DNA of 64,000 nucleotides, from NCBI GenBank assembly GCA_034509425.1, contig JAVTVJ010001167.1, positions 186,001 to 250,000 on the forward strand, read 5' to 3'. Under the pieces are notes generated by a model. That model saw only the letters and a list, made by a program, of their open reading frames with translations, made no database searches and was not told where the DNA came from. This document shows, in pieces, positions 38,349 through 51,243 of the stretch. How positions within the stretch are numbered: position 1 is the first letter of the stretch; every line of letters begins with the position of its first letter. The position numbers and the translations under genes are program-made. This DNA comes from Eopsaltria australis (taxonomy: Eukaryota; Chordata; Aves; Passeriformes; Petroicidae).

Positions 38349-39759
38349 TTCACTTTGCATTAAGAATGCTAAACCTTGCCAGGGAAATACCATTCTGGAT
38401 CTGGATCAATCCAGTTTAGTTGGACAACATCTGTATTTTAGCAACCGGACAGTTAAAGCACCACCAGCCTCATTAGGGCTTTCACAGAGTTTCTACTGAC
38501 AGTAAACACAAACTGACTCACCTGGTTCTCTCCAGCAATCCAAAGGAGAAAGGTAAACAGGATTCCTCCTCAGATAAAACTTTGTAGTGAAAAGCTTCAT
38601 CCCACATGAAGCTGATATTTTTGAGCACCAAATTTGGATCAGAGTATTTCAGAACGTTTTATGAATTCAAAAGTGACTCAAGGAAACGTGAAACCTGACA
38701 AGCCATTAGTCCATTCTGGGGGACTATTACCTTCCAGACAATTATTTTCAACATAAAATTCTGAGGTTTGGAAAACCCTCGTGCCACTTCCCATGAGGAT
38801 TCACAGTCTGCTGGCCAAATGTGTCTCTGCCTTGTGATACAACACACATAGTAACACTGTTCTTGCTGCCCTTGAATTAACAGACAGGAGGAAAATTTCA
38901 TACCTTTGGTCTGAGACACTATGAAAAAAGGGCAATAATTATTTTAAAATTATAGAAAAAACTTAAATAAACACAAAACTGTCAGGAAAAATGTAGGTAT
39001 GGCCAGTCTTGGCAAGGAAGCAAACAAGGTGAGTAGTATTCAGACATTCTGGCTGGATGGATCATTTTTCCTGACCTTCCCCTACAAGATTTGGGGTGCA
39101 CAAATAGCAGGAATGGCACTTCCTGGAGTCTCTCAGTTTTCCATGTGTGCAGAAAAGGCTCCAAAAATCCCAGCATACCCTTGGAAAAAAACAAAGTCAC
39201 AAATATGTTCTGGATCTGTTTGATGGGGCTGGGCTCTTTCCGGAGGGAGAGCTGGGGAGATGCAGACTGCAAGCCAGAGGAACTGCTCCAGAGGTGGTAC
39301 CTTCCACCTTGCTGATATTCTCTCCAGGAGCTCACATCTGGCAGCATGCACCTAATGGAATGCAAGGCCAGGAACCCCACAGGAAAAACAGGAGTCATGC
39401 TCTTGGGTTTTCACTATCCAAACAACCCTGGAAACCAACACTACACGATTTCTGTGCTCCTGAGTTGCTACCTGAAAAGAAGGAGCCGATTGCAAACTGG
39501 CTCAATTCTCTGCCGTGAGCATTACTGCAACCTGTGGATCACAGCTGAGCACCCCTGTGATCAAGAGCCTTTGCAGGTGTTTTTCAGCTGTATTTTGCTA
39601 CTACAGCTCTGGGAGAAGCAGTTCAGCTCCACTTTGCTGCTGCTCCAAGCCACAACCACAAGGTGTACACCCGCCCTGTAGTTAGGCAAGGAATTTGAAT
39701 GGGTGCTCAGCGAACAGGATGAGTTACAGAGTTGTATCAGGTTTAAATCAATCCCTTTT

Positions 39760-40000
39760 CAGCAGAGCACTTATGTATGTGATTACCTTTAGGGCTGTAT
39801 GTTCCTAGTTAAGTCGGCGGGGTTAAGTACGCCCTTAATGATATATCAACGATCAGAATATGCTTAACTCTTTTACAGATGGCAGCCTTGAGCCAGGACC
39901 CTCATTAGCGCTCCCGCTGCACTGACAAAGGGACTGGGCCCTTTTACTACAAGGGAAATGGGATGTGGTCTTTCATAACATTGCAAGCATTAAATCCAAA
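39760..40000. promoter_or_regulatory. Candidate conserved non-coding element
   Basis: AGTTAAGTCGGCGGGGTTAAGTACGCCCTTAATG is followed by ATCAACGATCAG and CTCATTAGCGCTCCCG. CpG density is unusual for the surrounding AT-rich DNA, and homeobox (TTAAGTA, NKX-like) motifs are repeated. Confidence 0.3.
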
Positions 40001-42787
40001 TGTAGTTTCCAGAAGAAAGCTGCTCAAATCCACACGGACATCCCAGCTACGTTACTGTACATCTCACCTCCTGAGTTCTGTGTGGAAATGTCTTCTGAGT
40101 GTGGAAGTGACTGTCCCAAGCTCTTGGAGGATCGTTTGTAAACTTGGCATGAGGTTTGTTTTCTAAAATGCTGCTGTGAACAATTTGTCACTGACTGAAA
40201 GTCTGACAAACAAGCCCCTCTAGGCTAATTCACACAGTGATTAGGAATGTTTCTCTGGAGCTAAGGATGGAATACAGCCTTTGAAGGCATTGCTTTTACT
40301 CATGACATCCAAATACTGCCTTAAAATAAAAATAACATTGACAATGCAATGCCAAGAACCCAAAAGTCAGGAAATGCTACAAACTTCATTCAGCCCTTTT
40401 TTGAGTTAGGTGTCCATCACATGATCATGCACAATTCTTTTCCATCAAGCCATCACTTTATTCATTGTGAGGGAAGAATTAGGGCTGTCCAGGAGAGAGC
40501 TGTCTGTAGAGACATTCACTGATTTCAAAACCAAGCAGTTATTCAACTTCTCTCTATTCTTCCATTCTACATGCAGCCCAAGGCTTTATCCTGTACATGG
40601 CCTAAAACTCCACCTTTAATATGGAATTATCCATTTCCTCACAGGCATTCCTATGGTCCTTTTGCCATAGCATCCAAGTACAACACATCAGATAGAAAGT
40701 TTGTCTTCACAACAGATATGAGAGAACAGAATTAACAGCTTCCACTCAGATCACTTGCTATTTCCTGATACCTCTACTTCCTACTTTCCTCCCATTTTCT
40801 CCATTGGAATTCCCATCAAGTGCTTCTTCCTATTATTTATCCTGACTCTGTACTTCAGAGACAGCACTAGGAGCAAAGAAAAAGAATCATGAGATGAAAA
40901 CTTCAGAGAATTTGGCTGCCAAACCCTAACAATCCTCTACTAAACATCTGTGAACTAGAATCTTTTGAAAGCCATGCAGCTTGGCCAGATTTGGGAAAAA
41001 ACTTCATAGGGACGCCAAAAGATCTCAATTTGATATCAGAGCAACTTCCATGTCAGATTTCAGGTGTTTCACCAAAGCCTGCTTGGGGTCACAATGAGAA
41101 TGGACAAACCTTTTGTTTGCTTGTGGGCTATTTGTTTGTTTGATTTACACAGTGTGTTTTTTATTAAAGCATTTCTAGTAGAGTGAGAGGAGTGTTGCTA
41201 ATTGAAAACAGTTTAAAAGTTGTAACAGAGATCAGTGCAATATGCACTTAAAGCATCTGGGTTCTTCTGGGGATGCCAACCGAGATTTAAAATAAAAATT
41301 AAGGAAGAAGGTTCCCTGATATTAAGGATAAGTAATATGGATTAGTAGGCAAAGGTGTGTTAGACCTCGCAGGGACTCCTGGTGGCCAGTTGTCCTGGAA
41401 AAGAAAGGGAATATCAGTGTAAAACCCAGAGCACAGGATGCTGTTCACAGGCTGGCAGGATCCTGGGAGCTGCAGGCACTGCCCAGAAAGGTTCTTCTCT
41501 CCTGGCACCTTCCAGGGATGCAGTTTCTCTGGAGCACCAACAACATCCAGCAACCACCTCCTGGCAACTGGGATTCAACTCCAGTCAGCAAGGGAAGCTT
41601 CCCAAAGGAAATCTCAGTAGTGGTTTTTTTTTTTATCTCTTCCAACTATTTGAGTTCCTAGTTCTCCCCTCATCCCCCAGATTTTGGGTCACAATGAAAA
41701 TATAAAAGCCAAAAAGTACTGAATAGCAGGAAAATATGAGAAGCTTATTAAAGATCACAAAATAGTGCTTTTCCCCTTTCTGAAGATGTCAAGGAAAGGT
41801 AGACATTTCTGACAAATTTCCAGTAGAAAATAATGAATTTCAATCAATAAAATCCAAAGAATATAAAAAAATAAATCTTCAGCATAAATTGTCTTTTGTG
41901 ATTTAGTTAAAAATTTCCATGAAAGTAGATATTTTCAACATAAAACCAAAAAATATCTACAATTTAATCAGAAAAGATAACACAAATTATTATCAGGAAT
42001 ACTCTTCAATGCATTTAAAGTTTCCTTATTGTTGTTTTTCTGAGTAAATCCTTGTGGACCACAAAGAACAGCACCTTTGTGATTTCTTTCACAGAAACAC
42101 GGAGGGATCCCAGAGGAATCAAGGAATGATGCTGTAATCCCTTAAGGCTCTGTAGGCTTTATTTGTGAGGATTTCTTTCCACTGGCCTCCAAAGATTCTT
42201 CTCAAGTATGACTCCTCCACCCATGTGAAGCTGTGTGAAAGCCTAATGCTTTAGGACAGAAGTATGTAAAGGAAAATAGCAAATCTGTTTTAAATACAAA
42301 GCAGATAAAAGAGTGATTTTAAGGTACGCTAATGAGAAGTGTACAATTAATTTTAAAATTAATAAATTTATTTCTTATAAATAAAATAGAAATGAGCTAT
42401 TTAGAAATGAGCATTTCTGGAGAGGATGATGACTGAGACACACTGACAGTGAAGGCAGATGCAGCTATTTAAATATATAAACCATTAAGTTATACAAAGT
42501 GTCTCCCCATTTTTAAATCTGAAAATAAATCAAATTAATTTGGTTTTAATTTATAAGTCAGCTCAAGTAAGCATAAAATTCCTCTGTTTTTTCATGCTCA
42601 CTACTCTAGACACAAATAAGGTCACCCCTGGCCACATGTGGGGCAGGATTTACATCGAAGGCCCCAGCAGTGATCTGTGGAAAAGTCTTTGAGCAGCAGG
42701 GGCAGCATCCTGGCTCTTGGCTTGCTCCTCACACAGTTGTGCTGACAGGTCTGGAGCTGCCCTTCTCACTGTCACAGTCAGGCTGCT

Positions 42788-42840
42788 CATGCCATGTCCC
42801 TCCCCCCTTGTCCCCTCCATGTCCCTCCTTGTCCCTCCAT
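42788..42840. repeat. CCCTCC-rich pyrimidine tandem
   Basis: Degenerate repeats of TCCCTCC(AT/CT)TG over about 50 bp give a strongly pyrimidine-skewed strand. Confidence 0.7.
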
Positions 42841-44703
42841 TTTATTTCTTTGACTCATATTTAGTGCTAACAGAGCTCCACATATCCATCCCTATGGACT
42901 GAGAGCCCCTATTCCCTCTCTGCACTTCACAGCAAGCTCAGCCAAACTTCCACAATGAGGCAGCTTCCCAGACATCCCTGTATGGGATTTCCTTGAGAGG
43001 GTTTTGGGGCTCATCCAAAACCCAACCCAACAGAGCAATGGGCTTTCCCCCACACCATCCTATCACAGGACTTCAGCTCCAGCCCAGTGTCACTGCCACC
43101 TCATCAAGCTGACAGGGAGGTGCCAAGAAAGTGGTGTCCCACCCCAGAACTCCAACCTGTCACCACCTCAATGCGAGCCAGTGACATTTCCTATTATTTC
43201 CACAGATCTCCAGGGTGTGAATCTGGGATAGGGGCTGTAAACATAATTCACAAAGCAAGCTGAGGCTGCACTGATAAATTGTATTTCTTACCCCTTTAAA
43301 CACTCAACACACCAAATACATAAAACATCTTGTTTATGAACCTCTTCCTGTGTGGACAGACCCACTCCAGAGAATCAGCCCATTTTTTTTATGTCACATG
43401 AATGAAAATCAACATTGGATGACAATCTACTGTGGACCCATTTACAGTGATTTATTGAAGCTTATGACACTACTTTCTAAACATATTTTGTGTAACCCAC
43501 CTGAGAGTCTGACCATCTGGTTAAATAAGATCTTTCTAATAGATTTCAAAATGTTGCTGCACTTGGCCTGCAGATACTAATGTTAAAAACCTCAGCAGTA
43601 AGGAAAAAAGTCCAATTACACAAAGGCACAAAGAATTCCTGATCAAAACTCTGCAGCAAATCCTCAACTGCTGCAAATTGGCATCAAGCAACTTACACGG
43701 GGCAGGAATCTGGTGAGCTATTTACACACAAATGGCTGTAATTCCACAGGATCTGAAATTCTTTTTCTAGAATAACTCAGGCAATCAGTGTTCACCAGTT
43801 TGAAATGAGTATCTTACAGGCATGATGCTGTGAGATAAAAAGTATGCTGGCTGCTTTCCAGCAAGGAACTTGAGCATGTCCTTATCTTTAAGCTTACCAG
43901 CAGACACACTGAAGTCCCATGCTTCAGGCCTGAAATTAAACATTAACTCAAGGATTTGGCTGGGCCAGTGCCAATAAAATTTTAAAAGTGACAACTCCAA
44001 AAGCCAGGATTGTTTTGGGAACAGTTACTCAGGTGTACCTGGTCTGAGCTCAGCTGACAGTCTCAGGGAAGGATGAAAGTTGCTGTCACCTCTCTGCTTT
44101 GCAGTTATTTCAGGCCTGATAATCTCCCATTTTACCATGGTTAATGTTTTCAAGTTGGTAAACAGCTATTAAGATAATTGAGAGAATTCAAAATAAATTT
44201 ATATTACGCCTTGCAAATTGTAGCATACATACACCTTCATCTCAGTCATCCAAAATACAAGTAGAAGAAAATCTAAAAATCTGTCACAAAGCTGTAAATT
44301 AACTGTTTTGTCAACAGCTGAGTATTTTGCAGCATTAACCTGCAACTTTCAGCTATTAAAGTAAGTCAAGGAGACAGGAAGTGAAGATGGAAATCAGAAA
44401 GAATAAAAGCTGCAAAATTAAGCTGTTCTCTTTCACATGTGAAATTCCATATAAAATACTTCCCTATAAATAGTTGTCAATAAACACAACTGCTGCAAAT
44501 GTATTTGGTAAATGTTGAGGTCAAAGGCCTCAACTGTTTATTGCCTTGTAAACTCAAAGGCAAGTAAATTTATTGCCTGAACGAGTTTCAGAGTATTGGC
44601 CATCATAAAAACTCTGCATCCAAGGTACAAACCAGCCCACGGGCTGCACCACAACTATTCCACACACAACTCAGGGCCACCACGTGTAGCAAAATTCCAA
44701 GTA

Positions 44704-44749
44704 TCAGAAATATGTCAGAAATATATCAGAAATATGTCAGAAATATATT
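44704..44749. repeat. 11-bp tandem repeat, four copies
   Basis: Four consecutive TCAGAAATATR units, differing only at the purine before each next TCAG. Confidence 0.9.
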
Positions 44750-45015
44750 GCTGCCATGCTGGATGTACACTGCACTTCACAGCTGGAAGAATGGATCTCA
44801 CAATTTATGTGATCTAGGTCTTGCAGACAGAAGATTATTACTTTAAAGTACCACTTTTCCCTAATTTTAAGAAGGTTGAATTGGTTCTATAGCTTTCTAT
44901 AAACTCACTAGAACCATGGTTAGTGTTTAGTGCCAAATCCTAGCCTTAGATCCATTATTCATGACTATACTTCCAGGATTAATGTTTTGAAAACCTTGTT
45001 ATTTTCCAGCTCCAA

Positions 45016-45026
45016 TATATAAAAGG
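45016..45026 (+). promoter_or_regulatory. Isolated TATA-box motif (TATATAAAAGG)
   Basis: It is a perfect match to a strong TATA box, followed by GC-containing sequence, but no gene, CpG block or open frame lies downstream. It could be a chance match or part of a decayed element. Confidence 0.2.
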
Positions 45027-48000
45027 CCCAGTTCGGGAAACAAAGTATGCATCTGTGTGTGTGTATACATGTACACACATATATAATGTATGTATAGATG
45101 TCTTTTCTTGACCAGGGTTCTATTTAAGGACTATTATGTTTCTGTCCTCTGAAGTTACAGCTCTAAAACTGAATGTGCACAGTACCCTTCTTCACGTGAT
45201 CCTTTCTCAAGTACTGCATGATTAGTAATTAATGTGAATTAGGAGTGGACAATCTGCACAAATTGGAACAAGAGAAAATTCTAGGCGCCAGCTAATATTG
45301 CATTTGGTATAAAATACTGCACTTAGTAATCTAGCCTATAAACTCCTCAAGGTTTTTCCCTCTGATGTTTTTCTCTGTACTGTGGAGCATGCAGCCAGTG
45401 CTCAGAACTTTGGGGTAATTCCAATTTTTAATCCCCTTCAGTTGTGTGGTCAAAAGGAGCTGTCCGGCTGCCCAAACTGTGCTTTCCAATTTAACTGGAA
45501 CTGCATCCTGCCTGCACTCTGTGAGTCCATTTGTGAGTAGCTGATGATATCTGCAGATAAAGCTTTGCAGGGTGTTATTGGAGAGTGAAACGGCTGTCAG
45601 GGGATGGAGCACCTGAGTGCATCTGCCAGGCGGCAGCCGCAGCATCCCCAGCTCAGCTGAGCACACACACGTGTGGACAGGCACATGTCAGTGCATGCAC
45701 ACAGACAGTGCCCCATATGGACAGGAAACTCATCAAACAACTAACAGCACTTCAAAAATCAGCTTCCACAGATCTGCAAGCTCAAATAAGTCAGAGATCT
45801 AAAAACAAAACACCCAGGATCATGCATAGGTAAATCTCATTTCCTAGAGAACTAAGGTACAAGTACAGCATGTAAATTTTTGGTTCTACTCCAGACAGAT
45901 CTAACTATTTTCCAATATTGTTCCCATCAAAGAAAACTCTCTCAACTTTCCTTCAGCCCTTCCTCAGAAATTTTTAATGGTAAACATTGCTCCATCTGAG
46001 AAACCTACCCCAGTAGATTCCATGCTCAAACACCTCATCAGCGCCAACAAACCAACATTTAAACGGGAAGGTACTGTCATGCTGACCCTCCTTCTATTTG
46101 CTGCTTTTATAAAAACACAACTGATCCAAACCACACATAGCATGTGACAAGTATAGTACCACAATATGGTTACGTATGAGTGGGCAAATCAGAAAATGCA
46201 ACACTTTTTCCCATGTTTCCAGAACAGCTTTATCCCAGGATGCAGAACAAATGCAGAACACTTATGACTGTAGAGTTCTTTGGAGCAATGGACAATATTT
46301 CCATCTCCAGAAAATTCAGCTCCTGCTTCTTTCCACACCAGAACCACTTAACACTCCCACTGAGGAGGATTTATCACTTATGGGCAGTGACTTCTTGGGG
46401 GAAAGGCTAAGAAAGCAGTACCTCCCTCCTTAACCAGCGTTACCTAGCAGAGCATTACTCATGGTAGTAATTCCACTGAGGTTAGTGGCACTAATCAGTA
46501 GAATGGTTAAGGTGAGGGAGAAATAGACTCCAAATTAACACAGGGAGAAAATAAGCCGAAGAATAATAGTGCACAATATTAAACATAAAACTCTTCCAGG
46601 TACTTCTGTCCTATAAGTCTGTTTAGCAGAGTTAATGGAATAACAAATAAGTGTTACAACATTACCCACCCATTACACTGTCACTCCACAAACAAGGCAG
46701 CTATGAACTTTTCTTGGCATAATGTGGGATACAAATGGGGTACTGTTGCTTAATCAATCTCCATGATGTTTATAGGAGGGAAATAAGATCTCAGTATAAC
46801 TTGAGGCCACAGGAGGGACACTTTAAAGGCTGCACTGCCATGTGTGTCAATACCAAGAGCTCAGCAACATCTGGCTTAATTCATTTTTAGCTGTTTACTA
46901 ACTGGAGACCAGGTGTTATTTCCTCTTTGAGATGGGAAATGCCCTTAATTGATGCCAGTGTATCTCCCTCGTGCCAAATGGGCACTTAGCAGACACTAAA
47001 AACCAGTGAAGGGGTGGTGGGAGAAGCTGGGGCTGGGATTTGCCCATGGTGTCTCTGCAGACCACAGGCCCTTGGAACAGCAGCTGTGTCTGACTGTGCT
47101 CTTAGTCTGACACAGCTTGAGCTCTCAGTGTTTTTGAAAAAGAAATGTAGGAGAAGATGGCTAATTCCAAAAATTAATTCCCTACCCTCCTCTGAACAAA
47201 GGAAATGTATCTCTTTAGCATTATGTCTTCCAAAATTTCTTCCAGAACAAGTTACAGCCTTTAAGGGACTCTACCCAGAAATCCTTTCTAGAAAGGCAGT
47301 TTTTAAAAACAATCACCTGTTGCTACAGTCTTTTGGGGAGACCTTTTGACCAGCTGGACTCAGTTTGTCTTTCAAAACTCAGTTAAACATTAGCAAAGCT
47401 GCTCATGAATAATTTTTCATAAGAAGCTTTTTTTTCACATCCATGTTTGGCAGAAAGCAGAAACAATTTGAGGCTGTTAGAGAAAAATCAAACTTGCCTC
47501 AGATGATCTGTATCCCCAAACAAGTTTAGAGCACAGCTGCAGATAGGTTATGGAGATATGAGCTCTGTGCACTCACACAAACATCAAACCACATTACTGG
47601 CCACAGGAACATGCCAGAAAAGTTCATTTGAAAATCATTATGCATTCATTTCTACAAGTAACACCTTGTGGTCCCTGCTGTGAGTGTGGTTGTGCTGCAG
47701 CTATTTCCTTTTATGTCAGAAATGTTTTTTGGAAGTTTGGCATGAGAAACACACTGATACTTTTGTTAAGAAAAATTTCAGGTTCCACAACAGGTCCTTG
47801 AGAACAGCAGTGTAACGCAAGTATTCAGATTTTTATCATTTGTAACCTGGTTTCAGCTTTGCCTTATATCAGAATAAAATTCCTTCAAAGCTAATTTCAG
47901 TCCAGTCCCAAGAGAGCATTTGTCCATATCATGAAAAACGGGATTTTATTTAACACGATTACATGCACATGCTGGTGCAGTCAGATGCCTGACTGGAATA

Positions 48001-49519
48001 GTAGAGTTAAGACAGGTCAGGATGAAGGTGCACTGGTGGAGCTTGGCAGGGAACCTGCTTTTAGTGTTTTTGGCTCTAGCTGAGAACATCAGTTTCTCGT
48101 TGGTGAGTTCTGAAAACAAAATTCTTTCCAAAGAAAAAAGAAAAGAAATAAATCCCTTCACAAATTCTACTTTGGGCAATTGTGTATTGGTGTCATAACT
48201 TAAAATCAACAAACCATACAAAGGAGGTGAATCAAAGTTAAACACATCTGTGGACATGACATTCTTTGATTCTGTTTCTTACACCCACTTTTGAAAGCAG
48301 GCCTCTGATGCATCAGGCTCAGCCGGCAGAGGCATTTTATTCAAGCTCTCCCAGTCGGTGCTCCTCCACAGGTATTAAATCCCTCTGGGGAATGCAGGCA
48401 CAGAGGTAATAAACATATTCGTTTCATTACAACATCTAAAAAAATGTAAAAATTCTAAAAAACCAACTGTAAGCTGACCTGCAGCCAAAGTACACATTAA
48501 TTATACAGCTTAAGTCAGGCGGATGCTCAAGGAAAAGAGATATAATGTTACACCCAGCTGGATACTTTGTAGTTAGCACAAATGTAATATAAAGCGTACC
48601 AGAGTTTGTCAAGTGTCTGTCTGGATTTTCAGTTTTCATTAGTACTATAATTAAAACCACATTTTCAGCTATATTACCTATAACAAGAAAGGAATGAGAA
48701 ATGAGGTTGTCAAGGTCAGTCTCTTTCTGCTCTTTATCCTGAGTATCTGCAGGCCACAAGCTGTTGAATTTGGTGTAAACCAGAGTAATAGGATGGAATG
48801 TCACGTTACAACCAAACCTTTGTGGTTGCAAAGACAAACTGATGAGGTCACTTCCTTTTAATCACCAACGGAGGGTATTTATCAACAGCCACATAAGTCA
48901 GGGGGACACGGAGGCAGATGACAGACAGACTGACAGATATATGGAAACACAAACACCCCAAATGCAGATACCACAGAGCTGATGCACACAACGTTCCTTT
49001 GCAGGGAGCTGCACTTGATCTTGTGCTGTCACAGTTCTTCCCATCTATAAATGGCACATAAATGCTCTTTATGCCCTTTCCATGGCTTGTCACAGAGGGC
49101 ACAGCAAAGATTTGGAAAATATGAACAATGGATGATTTGCACAAGAAAAAGCTCAGAAGATTTAAACCCAGATTCGTATTTTTAATGCTTTCAGACAATT
49201 TTGCTTAAAGCCTCTAAGGCAAAGTGAGCAGGTAGCAGAGAGCAGAATTCCCAGGAGAGGGACATAGTGCTACAATCATCATAGTGGATGCCTTAATTAG
49301 AGATTGGTGGTGAAAAGAAGCATAGCTTCATCAAACTCAGCAGAGCTCAACATTTACAAAGGATCTGACCCATAAATTCCAGTATCAAAAATGCAAATTT
49401 TTTTTCATATTCAAGTGCAAGTAAGAACTTGAGGCAACCAAGGCATCAGTGAATGCAAATGGGATTCCTGGCTGTGGTCTAGAAGGTAAATACAGGTTTA
49501 GCTTTCATGAAACTCAGAG

Positions 49520-49562
49520 AAAAAACAAACAAACAAACAAACAAACAAAAAAAAAAACAAGA
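49520..49562. repeat. (AAAC)n / poly(A) simple repeat
   Basis: Five to six AAAC units followed by a run of A. No retrotransposon body is recognisable on either side. Confidence 0.9.
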
Positions 49563-50877
49563 AAAGCAAAGCAGCTGATCAGTCATGTTAAATATAAACG
49601 ACAGTTTACTTGTGATACTAAAAGGGGATTTCAGCCTCATTAAAAAACAAAAACTAACTACTATGAAGGAGATGAGTGAACTATTACAACACTGAAAGAC
49701 TTAAAAACGATACCCAAGGAGATAACATTCTGAGAATAAAGTGAAAGAGCTCATATAAAATACAAAAGGTGTGTTGTAAAGAAGGATCAGAAGGGCAGAC
49801 TTTGAGCTTCATCCAGTCATAAATCAAAAGCTTGTTCTCCATCATTCTTGTCTATGAGGTCAGCTTTGATTCCCAAGCTACAATTCCCAAAGGATGGAGG
49901 TATTTCTATTGGCAAGTACGTGTCTTTCTTCCCCCAGGCTGGCTCTGCCAGCCCTGCTGTCACCATGGACTGTCATTATCTCAATCTCTTTACTGCTCAG
50001 GATTGTTCCATCCTGGAGCCATAGGGAACTACCACAGGGCTGCGAGAGGAAAACCCATTCAGGAGACTGAGGGCATTTGCAACAGATTAATTGACAAAGG
50101 AGTTTATCAAGCCAGGCCATCTGCAATGGCTCAGTCATTCTTCTTGACAGGCACCAAATGCTTTAGCACTCCAGGTGACATGTCAGGGATACAAACTGTT
50201 ACACGAAATAAAGGTGTAAAAAAAAAACGTTTAAAAACTCTACCACCAAAGAATATAAAATCAACTCTGTACCCAGTCAAGTGCTTCATATATTTTGTGT
50301 CTGAGTAACTGAAGCAATAATCGTTGAGCTTTAGCTCAGGCAGACTCTCTGCACTCATAAGAGCAGTCTCTGTAAACAGGGCTCCCCACCTGCACACTGC
50401 AGACAGGTTCAGCACCTCGATTTGCAGTCAGGCATCTGGGCGTGCACAGATGAAGGGCAGACACTTCCCATACTGAAATAAACACAAAATACATTTAGCA
50501 TGCTGTTTCCTCAACCTTCATGTAACATACTAACCAAATGGGTTTTTTTCTTAACTCGAAAAAAAAATTTTCAAAATACTTCTTGAATATTACTCAGCAC
50601 ACCAGACTTTCATGGTGTTCTTGCACAGTGAGCTCCATTATTTGCTCCATTAGTAGCATAATGGCTTTACTTCAGTTATTCTCGCTTACCATAGAGCAAC
50701 GTTGCTGCGTGGTGTAAAACCTGATAGTTACTGCGAGTATCTCTAACAAAGATAACATTTACACAGAATAATACAGACATCTGATCCTGTATGTTTCGAA
50801 AGATAAAAACCTTCATTCTTTTGACAACAATTCGTAAGGGAAAGGCTTCGATGGGGGTAAAATTTTAATACAAGATC

Positions 50878-50889
50878 GCCATCTACTGT
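50878..50889 (-). promoter_or_regulatory. Candidate CTCF core site
   Basis: GCCATCTACTGT matches the reverse CTCF core at 11 of 12 positions, in the same orientation as the site near 26.25 kb. It lies just left of a CR1 and right of a CpG-bearing stretch (50690-50880). Confidence 0.3.
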
Positions 50890-50927
50890 TTAGGAGAGAG
50901 GAAAATCAGTGAGGCCCGCAGCGACTG

Positions 50928-51243
50928 CTTTGGGTTGGAAGGGACCTTAAAGCCCATCTCTCTCGAATCCCTGCTATGGACAGGGACAGCTTCCACTATC
51001 CCAGGCTGCTCCAAGCCCTGTCCAACCCGGCCTTGGACACTGCCAGGGATCCAGGGGCAGCCACAGCTTCTCTGGGCACCCTGTGCCAGGGCCTCACTGC
51101 CTTCACAGCCAAGAATTCCTTCCCAATATCCCATCTAACCCTGCCTTGTGGCAGTGGAAACCCTTCCCCCTTGTCCTGTCACTCCGGGCTTTTATGAAAA
51201 GTCCATCCCCATATTTCTTGCAGCTTCTCTTCAGGTACTGGAA
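50928..51243 (-). repeat. CR1 LINE fragment, antisense
   Basis: GCTTTGGGTTGGAAGGGACC to 'tcttcaggtactgg', with all intermediate CR1 blocks present and near consensus. The terminal octamer repeat is missing: the element starts directly at the body. Confidence 0.92.

Larger units (their letters stand above)
34796..50927. other. Large repeat-poor intergenic stretch
   Basis: About 16 kb with no CR1 that I can detect, in contrast to roughly one every 2-3 kb elsewhere. It is AT-rich and unique apart from small tandem repeats. Enhancer-like patches include 34870-35010, 39760-40000, 45205-45320 (GATTAGTAATTAATG), 48290-48430 and 50600-50890. Open frames up to 158 codons show no family features. Confidence 0.5.

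Noticed and set aside
42346..42363. Perfect 18-bp palindrome ATTAATTTTAAAATTAAT
   Set aside because: Only A and T, in very AT-rich surroundings, so likely by chance.
45016..45026. Orphan TATA box as a promoter
   Set aside because: No gene, CpG block or transcript evidence nearby; kept only as a low-confidence motif.
49832..50308. 158-codon open frame on the + strand
   Set aside because: No recognised motif; overlapping frames of 86 and 94 codons on the other strand; low-complexity AAAAAAACG near its end.
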